DNA of 11,310 nt from positions 1 through 11,310 of the forward strand of contig CAYYSD010000104.1 in assembly GCA_964474285.1 (NCBI GenBank), in the 5' to 3' direction. Origin of the DNA: JACRBT01 sp964474285. Lineage in GTDB: Bacteria > Chloroflexota > Dehalococcoidia > Tepidiformales > Tepidiformaceae. The position numbers and the translations under genes are program-made. Below, one piece after another: positions 1 through 6,036 of this stretch. Below the pieces are notes generated by a model. It saw nothing but the letters and a program-made list of their open reading frames with translations, did no database searches and was not told the DNA's origin. Within the stretch, counting starts at the first letter, position 1. Every line of letters begins with the position of its first letter.

Positions 1-286
1 TCATCTCATCGCGCGTGTCGAGGCCAGCGTGGAAAGCGTCGAGAAACGCCGCACCATCCATCGCGACATCAATGCTCCGACACTCCGCTTCGAAGGCTTC
101 GATGAATGCCTCCTGCGAAAGCTCGCTCTTCTCGTAGCGCGACCAGGCGCTATCGATCGGGGCCATGAGCGCCCGAACGCGCGCCTCCGGGAACGCGTTT
201 GCCTCGCAGAAACGCTGGATGGAGGCAACGGGCGAAGTCGTCAGCACGCCACCGATATCAAAGATCGCCGCGCGAATATCCCCCAT
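1..286 (-). CDS. HAD-superfamily hydrolase (phosphatase-like), 3' part missing
   Basis: The 95 visible N-terminal residues begin MGDIRAAIFDIGGVLTTSP, which is HAD motif I. Asp10 is the expected nucleophile, and the usual second Asp is replaced by Gly in the form DxGGV. That form is common in HAD-IA proteins resembling the N-terminal domain of epoxide hydrolase and ACAD10. Such enzymes usually dephosphorylate small metabolites, but the substrate cannot be named here. The rest is an alpha-helical cap-domain start (about residues 20-95). The frame is open to the left edge, so motifs II-IV lie outside the window. The ATG at 284-286 directly precedes the motif. It has a G-rich stretch 6 nt upstream that could act as a weak ribosome binding site, and a good promoter candidate (329-357) lies about 40 nt upstream. 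The gene is divergent from gltX with a 117-nt gap. The family is clear and the function is not. Confidence 0.85.
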   Translation of the reverse strand, partial: MGDIRAAIFDIGGVLTTSPVASIQRFCEANAFPEARVRALMAPIDSAWSRYEKSELSQEAFIEAFEAECRSIDVAMDGAAFLDAFHAGLDTRDEM

Positions 287-328
287 CTCAGTCCCCCCGG
301 TGGACCCGGCGGTTCCGGGCCGCGCCCA

Positions 329-357
329 AGTGTACGGGATGCCACCGGGTGTGTCGG
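329..357 (-). promoter_or_regulatory. Candidate promoter of the HAD hydrolase gene
   Basis: On the minus strand, CCGACA (352-357, 4/6 to TTGACA) is separated by exactly 17 nt from TACACT (329-334, 4/6 to TATAAT). Transcription would begin near 322 and leave a 5' leader of about 36 nt before the ATG at 286. This is by eye only; the spacing is ideal. Confidence 0.45.
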
Positions 358-368
358 CCCGGCGCCTG

Positions 369-397
369 TGGCGAGTGCGGGACGCCTGCCGGATACT
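369..397 (+). promoter_or_regulatory. Candidate promoter of gltX, apparently leaderless
   Basis: GATACT at 392-397 resembles a -10 box and ends 6 nt before the gltX ATG at 404. This would place the transcription start on or next to the A of the start codon. A weak -35 match, TGGCGA (369-374), lies 17 nt upstream. No Shine-Dalgarno sequence precedes the ATG, which agrees with a leaderless transcript. Confidence 0.4.
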
Positions 398-403
398 GGC
401 CGG

Positions 404-1879
404 ATGAAGACGGTACGCACGCGCTATGCACCAAGCCCCACCGGCGACCCACACATCGGGAACATCCGGGCGGCGTTGTTCAGCTGGGCCTTCGCCCGCG
501 CCAACGGGGGCCAGTTCATCTTGCGCATCGAAGACACGGACCGGAACCGGCTGGTTGAGACGTCGGTCCAGGCGATCATGGACAGTCTCACGTGGTTGGG
601 CATCGAATGGGACGAGGGTCCCGTCAAGGGCGGCCCACACGCGCCTTACTTTCAATCGCAGCGTCTGCCGCTCTACCAGAAGGCGGCCGAAGCGCTGATC
701 GAGAACGGCCGTGCCTATCGCTGCTTCTGCACCGCCGAGCGGCTGGACCAGATGCGTGCCGCCCAGGCCGCCGCAAAGCGCCCTCCCGGTTACGACGGCC
801 TCTGCCGCAGCCTTTCGCGCGAAGAGTCGGACCGCCGTTCCACCAGGGAGCCATTCGTCGTGCGCTTCGCCATGAACAAGGAAGGCGTCACCGTCCTGCA
901 CGACGTGGTCCGCGGCGATATCACGTTCGACAACGCCCTCCAGGACGACTTCGTCATCCTTAAGAGCGACGGATACCCCACGTACCATCTTGGCGTCATC
1001 GTCGATGACACCGAGATGGAGATTTCGCACGCCATCCGCGGCGACGAATGGATTTCCAGCGCGCCCAAGCACATTCAGATCTACGAAGCGCTCGGCTGGG
1101 AATCGCCTGAGTGGGTGCACCTGCCGCTCATCCTGGGGCCGGACCACAAGAAGCTGAGCAAGCGCAGCGGCGACACGGCCGTGCTCGACTATCGCGACAA
1201 CGGCTACCTGCCGGAGGCGATGATCAACTTCCTCGCCTTCCTCGGCTGGTCGCTCGACGACAAGACATCCATTGTGTCGGTCGAGGAGTTGGTCACCCAC
1301 TTCACGCTTGAGCGCGTGGTGCCGAACCCGGCGGTCTTCGATGTCGAACGCCTGAACCACCTCAACGGTCATTACATCCGCGAGATGAGCCCCGAGCGCT
1401 GGGAAGCCACCATCATCGAGTGGTGTGAGCGACGGCTCCCCACCTCGGTCCCGCGGCCGCTCGACCGGGAGGTCGTTTCGGCGGTCGCACCGCTCTTGCG
1501 CGAACGCATCGCCCGCCTCGACGAGATCGCGCCGATGGTCGAATTCCTCTTCGGCTACGACGCACCGGAGTTCGAGCTCGACGTGCTCGTTGAACGCGTT
1601 GGCGACGCGGCGCAGGCGCTGACCGTGGTCGACGCGGCGCTTAGCGCCCTGGACCCACTGGGCGAGACGGCCTGGGACACAGAGCACCTGGATGCGGCCA
1701 TCCGCGGCATGGAAGCACCGCTCGGGATGAAGCTGCGGAAGTTCGTGAGCGTCCTCTACGTGGCGGAAATGGGCCGCCCCCAGGGCATCCCGCTCTTCGA
1801 CTCCCTGGTGCTGCTGGGCCGGAACCGGGCACTCTCCCGCTTAAGGGCCGCCCGCGCCCGCCTCGAACACCGCAGCTGA
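404..1879 (+). CDS. gltX: Glutamyl-tRNA synthetase
   Basis: Class I aminoacyl-tRNA synthetase of 491 aa, a normal length, which charges tRNA-Glu in the cytoplasm. The start MKTVRTRYAPSPTG is the family N-terminus. The HIGH motif appears as HIGN (17-20) and the KMSKS motif as KLSKR (250-254). The zinc-site region has Cys107 and Cys109 (CFC) and Cys134 (YDGLCR). The His that follows two residues after the third Cys in E. coli GluRS is Ser here, so zinc binding may be altered or lost. The C-terminal helical part carries the anticodon-binding domain, ending RLEHRS. The frame is open upstream to position 29, but that extension overlaps the divergent HAD gene and has no synthetase homology, so the ATG at 404 is chosen. 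Whether it is discriminating (tRNA-Glu only) or also charges tRNA-Gln cannot be decided here. It converges on the small gene at 1967-2218, with 87 nt between them. Confidence 0.97.
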   Translation: MKTVRTRYAPSPTGDPHIGNIRAALFSWAFARANGGQFILRIEDTDRNRLVETSVQAIMDSLTWLGIEWDEGPVKGGPHAPYFQSQRLPLYQKAAEALIENGRAYRCFCTAERLDQMRAAQAAAKRPPGYDGLCRSLSREESDRRSTREPFVVRFAMNKEGVTVLHDVVRGDITFDNALQDDFVILKSDGYPTYHLGVIVDDTEMEISHAIRGDEWISSAPKHIQIYEALGWESPEWVHLPLILGPDHKKLSKRSGDTAVLDYRDNGYLPEAMINFLAFLGWSLDDKTSIVSVEELVTHFTLERVVPNPAVFDVERLNHLNGHYIREMSPERWEATIIEWCERRLPTSVPRPLDREVVSAVAPLLRERIARLDEIAPMVEFLFGYDAPEFELDVLVERVGDAAQALTVVDAALSALDPLGETAWDTEHLDAAIRGMEAPLGMKLRKFVSVLYVAEMGRPQGIPLFDSLVLLGRNRALSRLRAARARLEHRS

Positions 1880-1966
1880 TGCTTCGACCGGCTCCGCACG
1901 AACGGCTTCGTTTGTTGCCAGCGGTACCCCTGCAGCCGAGTGAAGGGCGGCTATGGCGGCACGGGC

Positions 1967-2218
1967 TCAGCGCCCGGCTAACCGGCGGGCATCGATCGCT
2001 GCGCACGCCCGGGCCAGGACGTCGTCCAGACCGGAAACGAGGTTCTCACGGAGTTCGCTCTCCTCGTCGCGCTGCATCAACACCCTGTCCCACTCATCCG
2101 GGTCCATTGGCGCGAAAGGACCCTCGTTCGAGAGCGCGTGGAGCGCCAGCGCCTCCCGCTCAGCGGGCGGAAGCGCCATGACCTGTTGAAGCAACGCAGC
2201 TGCGTCGGGCATGCCCAT
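1967..2218 (-). CDS. Small helical protein of unknown function
   Basis: An 83-aa frame whose ATG lies 22 nt downstream of the glpX stop on the same strand, so the two are probably cotranscribed. The N-terminus contains LLQQVMALPPAEREALALHA. It resembles the helix found at the start of addiction-module component-like small proteins (L..ALPP.ER..LA), but this is a pattern impression, not an assignment. The middle is acidic (PMDPDEWDRVLMQRDEESEL) and the C-terminus is Ala/Arg-rich. Codon third positions are G/C-rich like the neighbouring genes, which favours real coding. The ribosome binding site is weak (GGGA, 5 nt upstream), and a second ATG two codons in could also serve as start. No toxin or antitoxin partner is visible. 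A spurious frame is possible. Confidence 0.5.
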   Translation of the reverse strand: MGMPDAAALLQQVMALPPAEREALALHALSNEGPFAPMDPDEWDRVLMQRDEESELRENLVSGLDDVLARACAAIDARRLAGR

Positions 2219-2240
2219 AGTATTCCCGCTGTGCCGCGCT

Positions 2241-3236
2241 CTACGCGTAGCGGTCCCCGCTTAGCTCTTCCAGCTTGCGCCAATGGTGCTCGGTCTGGAT
2301 CCGGCGGATGGTCCCCGAGCGGGCACGCATCACCAGCGATTCGCTTGTCGCGCCCCCCGGGACGTACTCCACGCCCTGGAGGAGCTCGCCGCCGGTGACG
2401 CCGCTGGCCGCAAAGAAGACATCGTCGCTGCGCACCAGGTCGTCGAGCGTGAGCACCTGTTCCAGGTCCAGCCCGCGTTCCGCCGCGAGCCGGCGATCGT
2501 CGTCGTGCCGTGCCCACAGGCGGCACTGCATGTCGCCCTCCAGCGCCTTCAGTGCACACGCGGCGATGACGCCCTCGGGCGAACCGCCGATGCCAAGGAG
2601 CATGTCGACGCCCGTTCCGGGGAGACCCGCCATCACGGCGCCCGCGACATCGCCGTCCGTGATGAACTTGATCCGGGCCCCGGCCTTGCGAATCTGGTCC
2701 ACGATGTCCGTGTTCCGGTCCCGGTCAAGGATGACGACGGTCACTTCGGAGACATCGATGTCTTTTGCCTTCGCGACCTGCCGGATGTTCCACTCGATCG
2801 GCGCGCCCAGGTTGATCTTGCCCTTGGCTTCGGGGCCGACGGCGATCTTTTCCATGTAGAAGATGTCGCGAGGATTGTACATGGTGCCCCGGGGAGCCAC
2901 CGCAATGACGCTGAGCGCGTTCGGGCGGCCGAGCGAGAGCAGCGTCGTGCCGTCGATCGGGTCTACGGCCACGTCCACCTGCGGGCCGTGGCCGTTGCCC
3001 ACGCGTTCGCCGTTGTAGAGCATGGGCGCTTCGTCTTTTTCGCCTTCGCCAATGACCACGATGCCGTCCATGTCGACGGTGTCGATCATCAAGCGCATGG
3101 CGTCGACAGCGGCCCCGTCCGCGCCGATCTTGTCGCCACGCCCCTGCCAGCGCGCGGCGGCCAGCGCGGCGGCCTCGGTCGTCCGGACGAGTTCCATCGC
3201 GATGTTGCGATCCGGGACCTGTTCGTTTCTCACCAT
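2241..3236 (-). CDS. glpX: Fructose-1,6-bisphosphatase class II (GlpX)
   Basis: Hydrolyses fructose 1,6-bisphosphate to fructose 6-phosphate in gluconeogenesis; some family members also act on sedoheptulose 1,7-bisphosphate. The protein has 331 aa, typical for the family. Signatures are GEGEKDEAPML (63-73) and DPIDGTT (92-98), the metal-binding motif of lithium-sensitive phosphatases. GIGGSPEGV (215-223) is the GlpX phosphate-loop signature, followed by a conserved C-terminal FAASGVTGGELLQGV. The frame continues upstream for 16 codons to 3284. The ATG at 3234-3236 is preferred because GGAGG lies 7 nt before it and the N-terminus (MVRNEQVPDRNIAMELVRTTE) then matches the family. It is divergent from the class II aldolase-family gene, which may suggest sugar-phosphate metabolism on both sides. 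A small gene follows 22 nt downstream. Confidence 0.96.
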   Translation of the reverse strand: MVRNEQVPDRNIAMELVRTTEAAALAAARWQGRGDKIGADGAAVDAMRLMIDTVDMDGIVVIGEGEKDEAPMLYNGERVGNGHGPQVDVAVDPIDGTTLLSLGRPNALSVIAVAPRGTMYNPRDIFYMEKIAVGPEAKGKINLGAPIEWNIRQVAKAKDIDVSEVTVVILDRDRNTDIVDQIRKAGARIKFITDGDVAGAVMAGLPGTGVDMLLGIGGSPEGVIAACALKALEGDMQCRLWARHDDDRRLAAERGLDLEQVLTLDDLVRSDDVFFAASGVTGGELLQGVEYVPGGATSESLVMRARSGTIRRIQTEHHWRKLEELSGDRYA

Positions 3237-3243
3237 GCCTCGG

Positions 3244-3248
3244 CCTCC
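3244..3248 (-). promoter_or_regulatory. Shine-Dalgarno site that fixes the glpX start
   Basis: Minus-strand GGAGG with a 7-nt spacer to the ATG at 3236. The upstream in-frame ATG at 3284 has no such site, so this decides the start. Confidence 0.75.
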
Positions 3249-3344
3249 ACAGCTGTTTGTAATGTCGCAGCGCACACGCGCCACGGTTCCCGGCAGGCAG
3301 CCGGTGAAGGCTTCGCAAGGACCCCGGCTCGGCGTGCGGTAGAG

Positions 3345-3373
3345 ATCGTGTCCTTCGCCGCAGCAAACGTCAA
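3345..3373 (-). promoter_or_regulatory. Candidate promoter of glpX
   Basis: On the minus strand, TTGACG (3368-3373, 5/6 to the -35 consensus) is followed after exactly 17 nt by CACGAT (3345-3350, 3/6 to the -10 consensus). The predicted start near 3338 leaves a leader of about 100 nt before the glpX ATG. I saw no riboswitch-like structure in that leader. Confidence 0.4.
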
Positions 3374-3404
3374 TCTCCCGTGGATGCGATGGCCGGCCGG
3401 GCAG

Positions 3405-3413
3405 TGCTATCTT
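3405..3413 (+). promoter_or_regulatory. Candidate extended -10 box of the class II aldolase gene
   Basis: TGCTATCTT fits TGnTAnnnT (extended -10) and lies 40 nt before the ATG at 3454. No convincing -35 box is found at 16-18 nt, so recognition would rest on the extended -10. Confidence 0.35.
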
Positions 3414-3453
3414 CGGTCCTGGCTTCGATTCACACCGCCAGGAGGCTTCGCCG

Positions 3454-4020
3454 ATGCCTGCAACGATCCCTCCCGGGACGCTTCACGAACTCCAGGAAGT
3501 CGGGAAGGACCTCTACAGCCTCGCCCTGGTCACCAGCCACGGCGGAAACCTCAGCGTCCGTTCAGGGCACGACATGTGGATCACCGGAACCGGCACCATG
3601 CTCGGGCGGCTCGCAGCCCGCCACATCAGCCTCGTGCGCGCCGACGGTTCCTATGAAGGGCCCCCGCCCTCCAGCGATACGGTCCTCCACAGCCTGACCT
3701 ACGCCCTCGGCGATACCCGCGCGATCGTCCATGCGCACCCCCGCCACGCCATTGCGCTGACCCTCGACGGCGGACCCTTCGTGCCGATCGACTTCGAGGG
3801 CCAGCTGCACCTCAAAGAAGCGCCGGTTGTCGAACGCGGCCCCCGGCAGGAGGAGCAGCTCGCGCAGGCCTTGCAGAGTAGTCGCGTGGTCATCCTCCAG
3901 GGGCACGGCGCCTATGCGCGCGGCGCCACCCTCTGGGAGGCGCTCCACTGGATCACGGCCCTCGAAGAGAGCGCGCACATCGCCTGGCTGCGAGGGAATC
4001 CCTCCCGTCAGCGCGAATAG
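3454..4020 (+). CDS. Class II aldolase/adducin-family protein
   Basis: Zinc-dependent enzyme of the FucA/AraD superfamily, 188 aa, somewhat shorter than the usual 200-230. GGNLSVR (30-36) and TGTG (44-47) form the phosphate-binding part. His93 and His95 (IVHAHPRHA) and His151 (QGHGAYARG) are the expected zinc ligands. The residue that is catalytic Glu in fuculose-phosphate aldolase (SSE) is Asp75 here (PSSDTVLH). This matches L-ribulose-5-phosphate 4-epimerase, whose Asp76 sits in an SSDT sequence. The fold is therefore clear, but aldolase, epimerase and dehydratase remain open. AGGAGG lies 8 nt before the ATG. The gene is divergent from glpX (217 nt apart), and its last 13 nt overlap the convergent thioesterase gene. 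Confidence 0.9.
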   Translation: MPATIPPGTLHELQEVGKDLYSLALVTSHGGNLSVRSGHDMWITGTGTMLGRLAARHISLVRADGSYEGPPPSSDTVLHSLTYALGDTRAIVHAHPRHAIALTLDGGPFVPIDFEGQLHLKEAPVVERGPRQEEQLAQALQSSRVVILQGHGAYARGATLWEALHWITALEESAHIAWLRGNPSRQRE

Positions 4021-4436
4021 AGCAGCATCTGAGTGCAGCGGAACAGCGCGATCGTTCGTCCCGAATCGACCGACCGCACCTCCGCGTCCCAGACCTGGGT
4101 CTGCCGGCCGCCGTGCGTGAGCTTCGCTTCGCATTCGATGACGCCTTCGCGAGCCGTGCCGAGGAAGTTCGACTTGAGTTCGATGGTCGTGAACCCGCTG
4201 GCGCCCTCCGGCAGGCTGGCCACCGCTCCGTAGCCGCAGGAGGTGTCGGCGAGCGCGATGACGCTGGCGGCATGGAGGTAGCCATTCGGCGCCCAGAGTT
4301 CCGGGCGGACAGTGAGGCGCGACGCCACCCTGCCATGTTCGACGGCCGTAATCTCGACGCCAACCAGGCCGGGAAGCCGGCCGGCGCCGCGCGCGTTGAA
4401 GGTCTCGGGACTTGGGATGGAGGACTGTTCGGTCAT
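4008..4436 (-). CDS. PaaI-like hotdog-fold thioesterase
   Basis: A 142-aa single-domain hotdog protein likely to hydrolyse acyl- or aryl-CoA thioesters. Visible family features are the NGYLHAASVIALADTSCGYG segment (51-70), corresponding to PaaI's HGG...LADT element, with Asp64 at the catalytic Asp position and His55 before it. They also include the TTIELKSNFL strand (family: l...idYl.p) and a closing GRTIALFRCTQMLL strand. The frame extends upstream to an ATG at 4493, but that extension (MSLDFYRARMAVRTC...) shows no family match. I prefer the ATG at 4434-4436, which has a -10-like TATCCT 7 nt before it and no Shine-Dalgarno site. It converges on and overlaps the aldolase-family gene by 13 nt. 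The substrate is unknown. Confidence 0.88.
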   Translation of the reverse strand: MTEQSSIPSPETFNARGAGRLPGLVGVEITAVEHGRVASRLTVRPELWAPNGYLHAASVIALADTSCGYGAVASLPEGASGFTTIELKSNFLGTAREGVIECEAKLTHGGRQTQVWDAEVRSVDSGRTIALFRCTQMLLYSR

Positions 4437-4443
4437 GCGCGTA

Positions 4444-4449
4444 AGGATA
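4444..4449 (-). promoter_or_regulatory. -10-like box directly before the thioesterase start (leaderless)
   Basis: Minus-strand TATCCT (4/6 to TATAAT) ends 7 nt before the ATG at 4436, so transcription would start at or next to the A of the start codon. No clear -35 box lies 16-18 nt upstream. A TTGACT is present but too far away (31 nt), so the call is tentative. Confidence 0.35.
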
Positions 4450-4486
4450 CAGGTCCGGACGGCCATCCGGGCGCGGTAGAAGTCAA

Positions 4487-4521
4487 GTGACATCTGCGTG
4501 GAGATTGCAGCAGATTGTCAC
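4487..4521 (+). repeat. Imperfect inverted repeat, possible operator
   Basis: GTGACATCTGC (4487-4497) is mirrored by GCAGA-T-TGTCAC (4510-4521), giving 11 paired bases with one bulged T and a 12-nt loop. It lies in the divergent region between the thioesterase and CpaE-like genes. The outer GTGACA/TGTCAC halves look like a regulator-binding dyad. Function is inferred only. Confidence 0.4.
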
Positions 4522-4549
4522 CCGGCTTTGCGTTGCCTGTTGTGACTGG

Positions 4550-4571
4550 CCCGGATGTTTTGCCATCCGGG
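4550..4571 (+). repeat. Perfect 8-bp inverted repeat in the CpaE-like gene's upstream region
   Basis: CCCGGATG (4550-4557), loop TTTTGC, CATCCGGG (4564-4571). The sequence GCCATCCGGG in it (4562-4571) also occurs exactly 100 nt upstream (4462-4471), inside another short CCGGA/TCCGG dyad. No U-tract follows, so an operator or mRNA structure is more likely than a terminator. Confidence 0.4.
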
Positions 4572-4693
4572 GGTGACGGGAAGGTGTCAGATCGGCGGGT
4601 ATTGCCTCCAATTCGTGAACGCGGCTTCGGGAGCGCCCGCGCGGTGCCGTCCTCTTGAGTAGAACCCTCATCCGCCCAGGAGGCGCCGTTCAC

Positions 4694-5914
4694 ATGAAGT
4701 TGGCCGATGGAGTCGTCGTCATCGATGACAATCCGCGCAGACGGGATCTTGTCTGTTCGATCCTTGCCACAGCGAAACAACAGGTTCTCGGTGCGAAAGG
4801 AAACGGGCTGGCCGCCGCCGGGCTCCTCCAGTTCGAGCGCCCGCGCCTGGTGTTCTTTGCGTTCGAAGAGCCCTATCAGCGCGCCGCCCACGCACTGGCG
4901 AACCTCGCGGAGGCCCTTCCCGGCGCGACCATCATCGCGTACTCCAGCTCCGATACCATCCCCGTCTTCCAGCAGGCGGTTCGCTCCGGGGCGAAAACGC
5001 TGCTCGTGACCCCGTTCGGCGTCGAATCGGTTTCGAAGGTCATCGAGGCCGTCTTCCCCTCGCTCCCGAAGAACTTCAGACCTGGCGGGCGCATCGTCGC
5101 GGTAGTCGGACAGAAGGGCGGCATCGGCAAGACGACCATCTCCGTGAACCTGGCGACGGTGCTCGCGAAAGAGAATCAGAATTCGGTGCTCATCGTGGAT
5201 TTCGACACCACCTTCGGCGATGTCGCCCTTGGGTTGAACATCGAGCCCAACACCTCCGCCGCGCGGGTGGCGCGCACGTTCCAGGGCATGAACCGGGACG
5301 AATTCCGCCAGGAGCTCATCCCGCACGAGTCGGGGGCCTTTGTGCTGCCCGCGCCGGCGCGCATGGGCGAATGGCTGCACGTGAACGCTCCGGACCTCCA
5401 GGACCTCGTGTCGTACGCCTCGGAAATGTTCGACTACGTGCTCGTGGACACGCCCGGCGCCTACAACGACGCCGTGGCGGCCGGCCTCGAAATCGCCGAC
5501 CACGCGCTCGTTGTTTCGAGCCTCGAGCTGACGAGCGCCAAGAACACATCTCTCCTCATGCAGGCGCTGCGGGCTGAAGGGTATCGCGAAGACCGCGCTC
5601 AGATCATCGCCAATCACACGGTCCGCGACACCGGCTTCGCGGCCATCGACCTTTCGGAGATGCTGGAACGGCCCGTGTGGGAAGTGCCGTTCGATCCGCA
5701 AATGCGGCGCTCAACGCAAAACGGGACGCCGATCACAGGCGCCCGGCCGGACGCCCCCGCGAGCCTGAGCCTCCGGGCGCTGGCCTCCCGCCTGGCGACT
5801 GAGCCGGATCGCATCGAGCGCCGCCGCCGAATGCGGGATTCGCGCCTTCGGCAGGGTCCGCCTGCGGCGCGCAGCCGGTTTGCCTTCGGCTTCCCCCGCC
5901 GCCGCGCGAGCTAG
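4694..5914 (+). CDS. CpaE-like pilus-assembly/MinD-family ATPase with pseudo-receiver domain
   Basis: A 406-aa cytoplasmic protein. Residues 5-122 look like a response-regulator receiver (VVVIDD at the start, final VTPFG). The phosphorylated Asp is replaced (LVFFAFEEP, Ala at the Asp position) and the conserved Lys before Pro is Thr, so it should not accept phosphate. Residues 132-370 form a MinD/ParA-type ATPase: deviant Walker A GQKGGIGKTT (139-148), the LIVDFDTTFGDVALGL strand (166-181) and Walker B YVLVDTPG (248-255). This arrangement is that of CpaE, which positions Tad/Flp pilus machinery, but no other tad gene is in the window. Related MinD-like proteins could serve in flagellar or chromosome positioning instead. 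The tail (372-406) is strikingly Arg-rich (RIERRRRMRDSRLR, FPRRRAS), perhaps binding membrane or nucleic acid. The start ATG has AGGAGG 10 nt upstream. The upstream region carries several inverted repeats. Confidence 0.88.
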   Translation: MKLADGVVVIDDNPRRRDLVCSILATAKQQVLGAKGNGLAAAGLLQFERPRLVFFAFEEPYQRAAHALANLAEALPGATIIAYSSSDTIPVFQQAVRSGAKTLLVTPFGVESVSKVIEAVFPSLPKNFRPGGRIVAVVGQKGGIGKTTISVNLATVLAKENQNSVLIVDFDTTFGDVALGLNIEPNTSAARVARTFQGMNRDEFRQELIPHESGAFVLPAPARMGEWLHVNAPDLQDLVSYASEMFDYVLVDTPGAYNDAVAAGLEIADHALVVSSLELTSAKNTSLLMQALRAEGYREDRAQIIANHTVRDTGFAAIDLSEMLERPVWEVPFDPQMRRSTQNGTPITGARPDAPASLSLRALASRLATEPDRIERRRRMRDSRLRQGPPAARSRFAFGFPRRRAS

Positions 5915-5939
5915 TAGATCCAGGCGGTCACCATTGCAC

Positions 5940-5976
5940 GGCGGACGCCACCTGTCCCGGGCAGGTGGCGTCCGCC
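5940..5976 (+). terminator. Long perfect hairpin after the CpaE-like gene
   Basis: GGCGGACGCCACCTG (5940-5954) pairs perfectly with 5962-5976 across the 7-nt loop TCCCGGG, giving a 15-bp GC-rich stem that starts 25 nt after the stop codon at 5914. No T-run follows, so it is not a classical intrinsic terminator. U-less terminators are described in high-GC bacteria, and it could alternatively stabilise the mRNA 3' end. It separates this gene from the methyltransferase 60 nt further on. Confidence 0.6.
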
Positions 5977-6036
5977 CACCGTGGCTCGCCCGTACCAACT
6001 GGCGGCAGGAAGCGCGCTGGCTTAGCGTGATTCCCG

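Noticed and set aside
29..403. In-frame upstream extension of gltX by 125 codons
   Set aside because: It overlaps the divergent HAD gene on the other strand, shows no synthetase-like sequence, and the conserved GluRS N-terminus starts exactly at the ATG at 404.
1898..1911. Small hairpin ACGAA-CGGC-TTCGT after gltX as terminator
   Set aside because: Only five base pairs and a poor T-run; too weak to call.
1962..1976. CGGGC/GCCCG hairpin at the end of the small gene
   Set aside because: Five base pairs, overlaps the stop codon, and is expected by chance in GC-rich DNA.
2283..3656. A 457-codon plus-strand frame opposite glpX
   Set aside because: Antisense shadow of glpX; it also runs into the aldolase-family gene in another frame and has no family features.
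4433..5701. A 422-codon minus-strand frame opposite the CpaE-like gene
   Set aside because: His/Arg/Gly-rich composition typical of an antisense frame; the plus strand carries unmistakable ATPase motifs.
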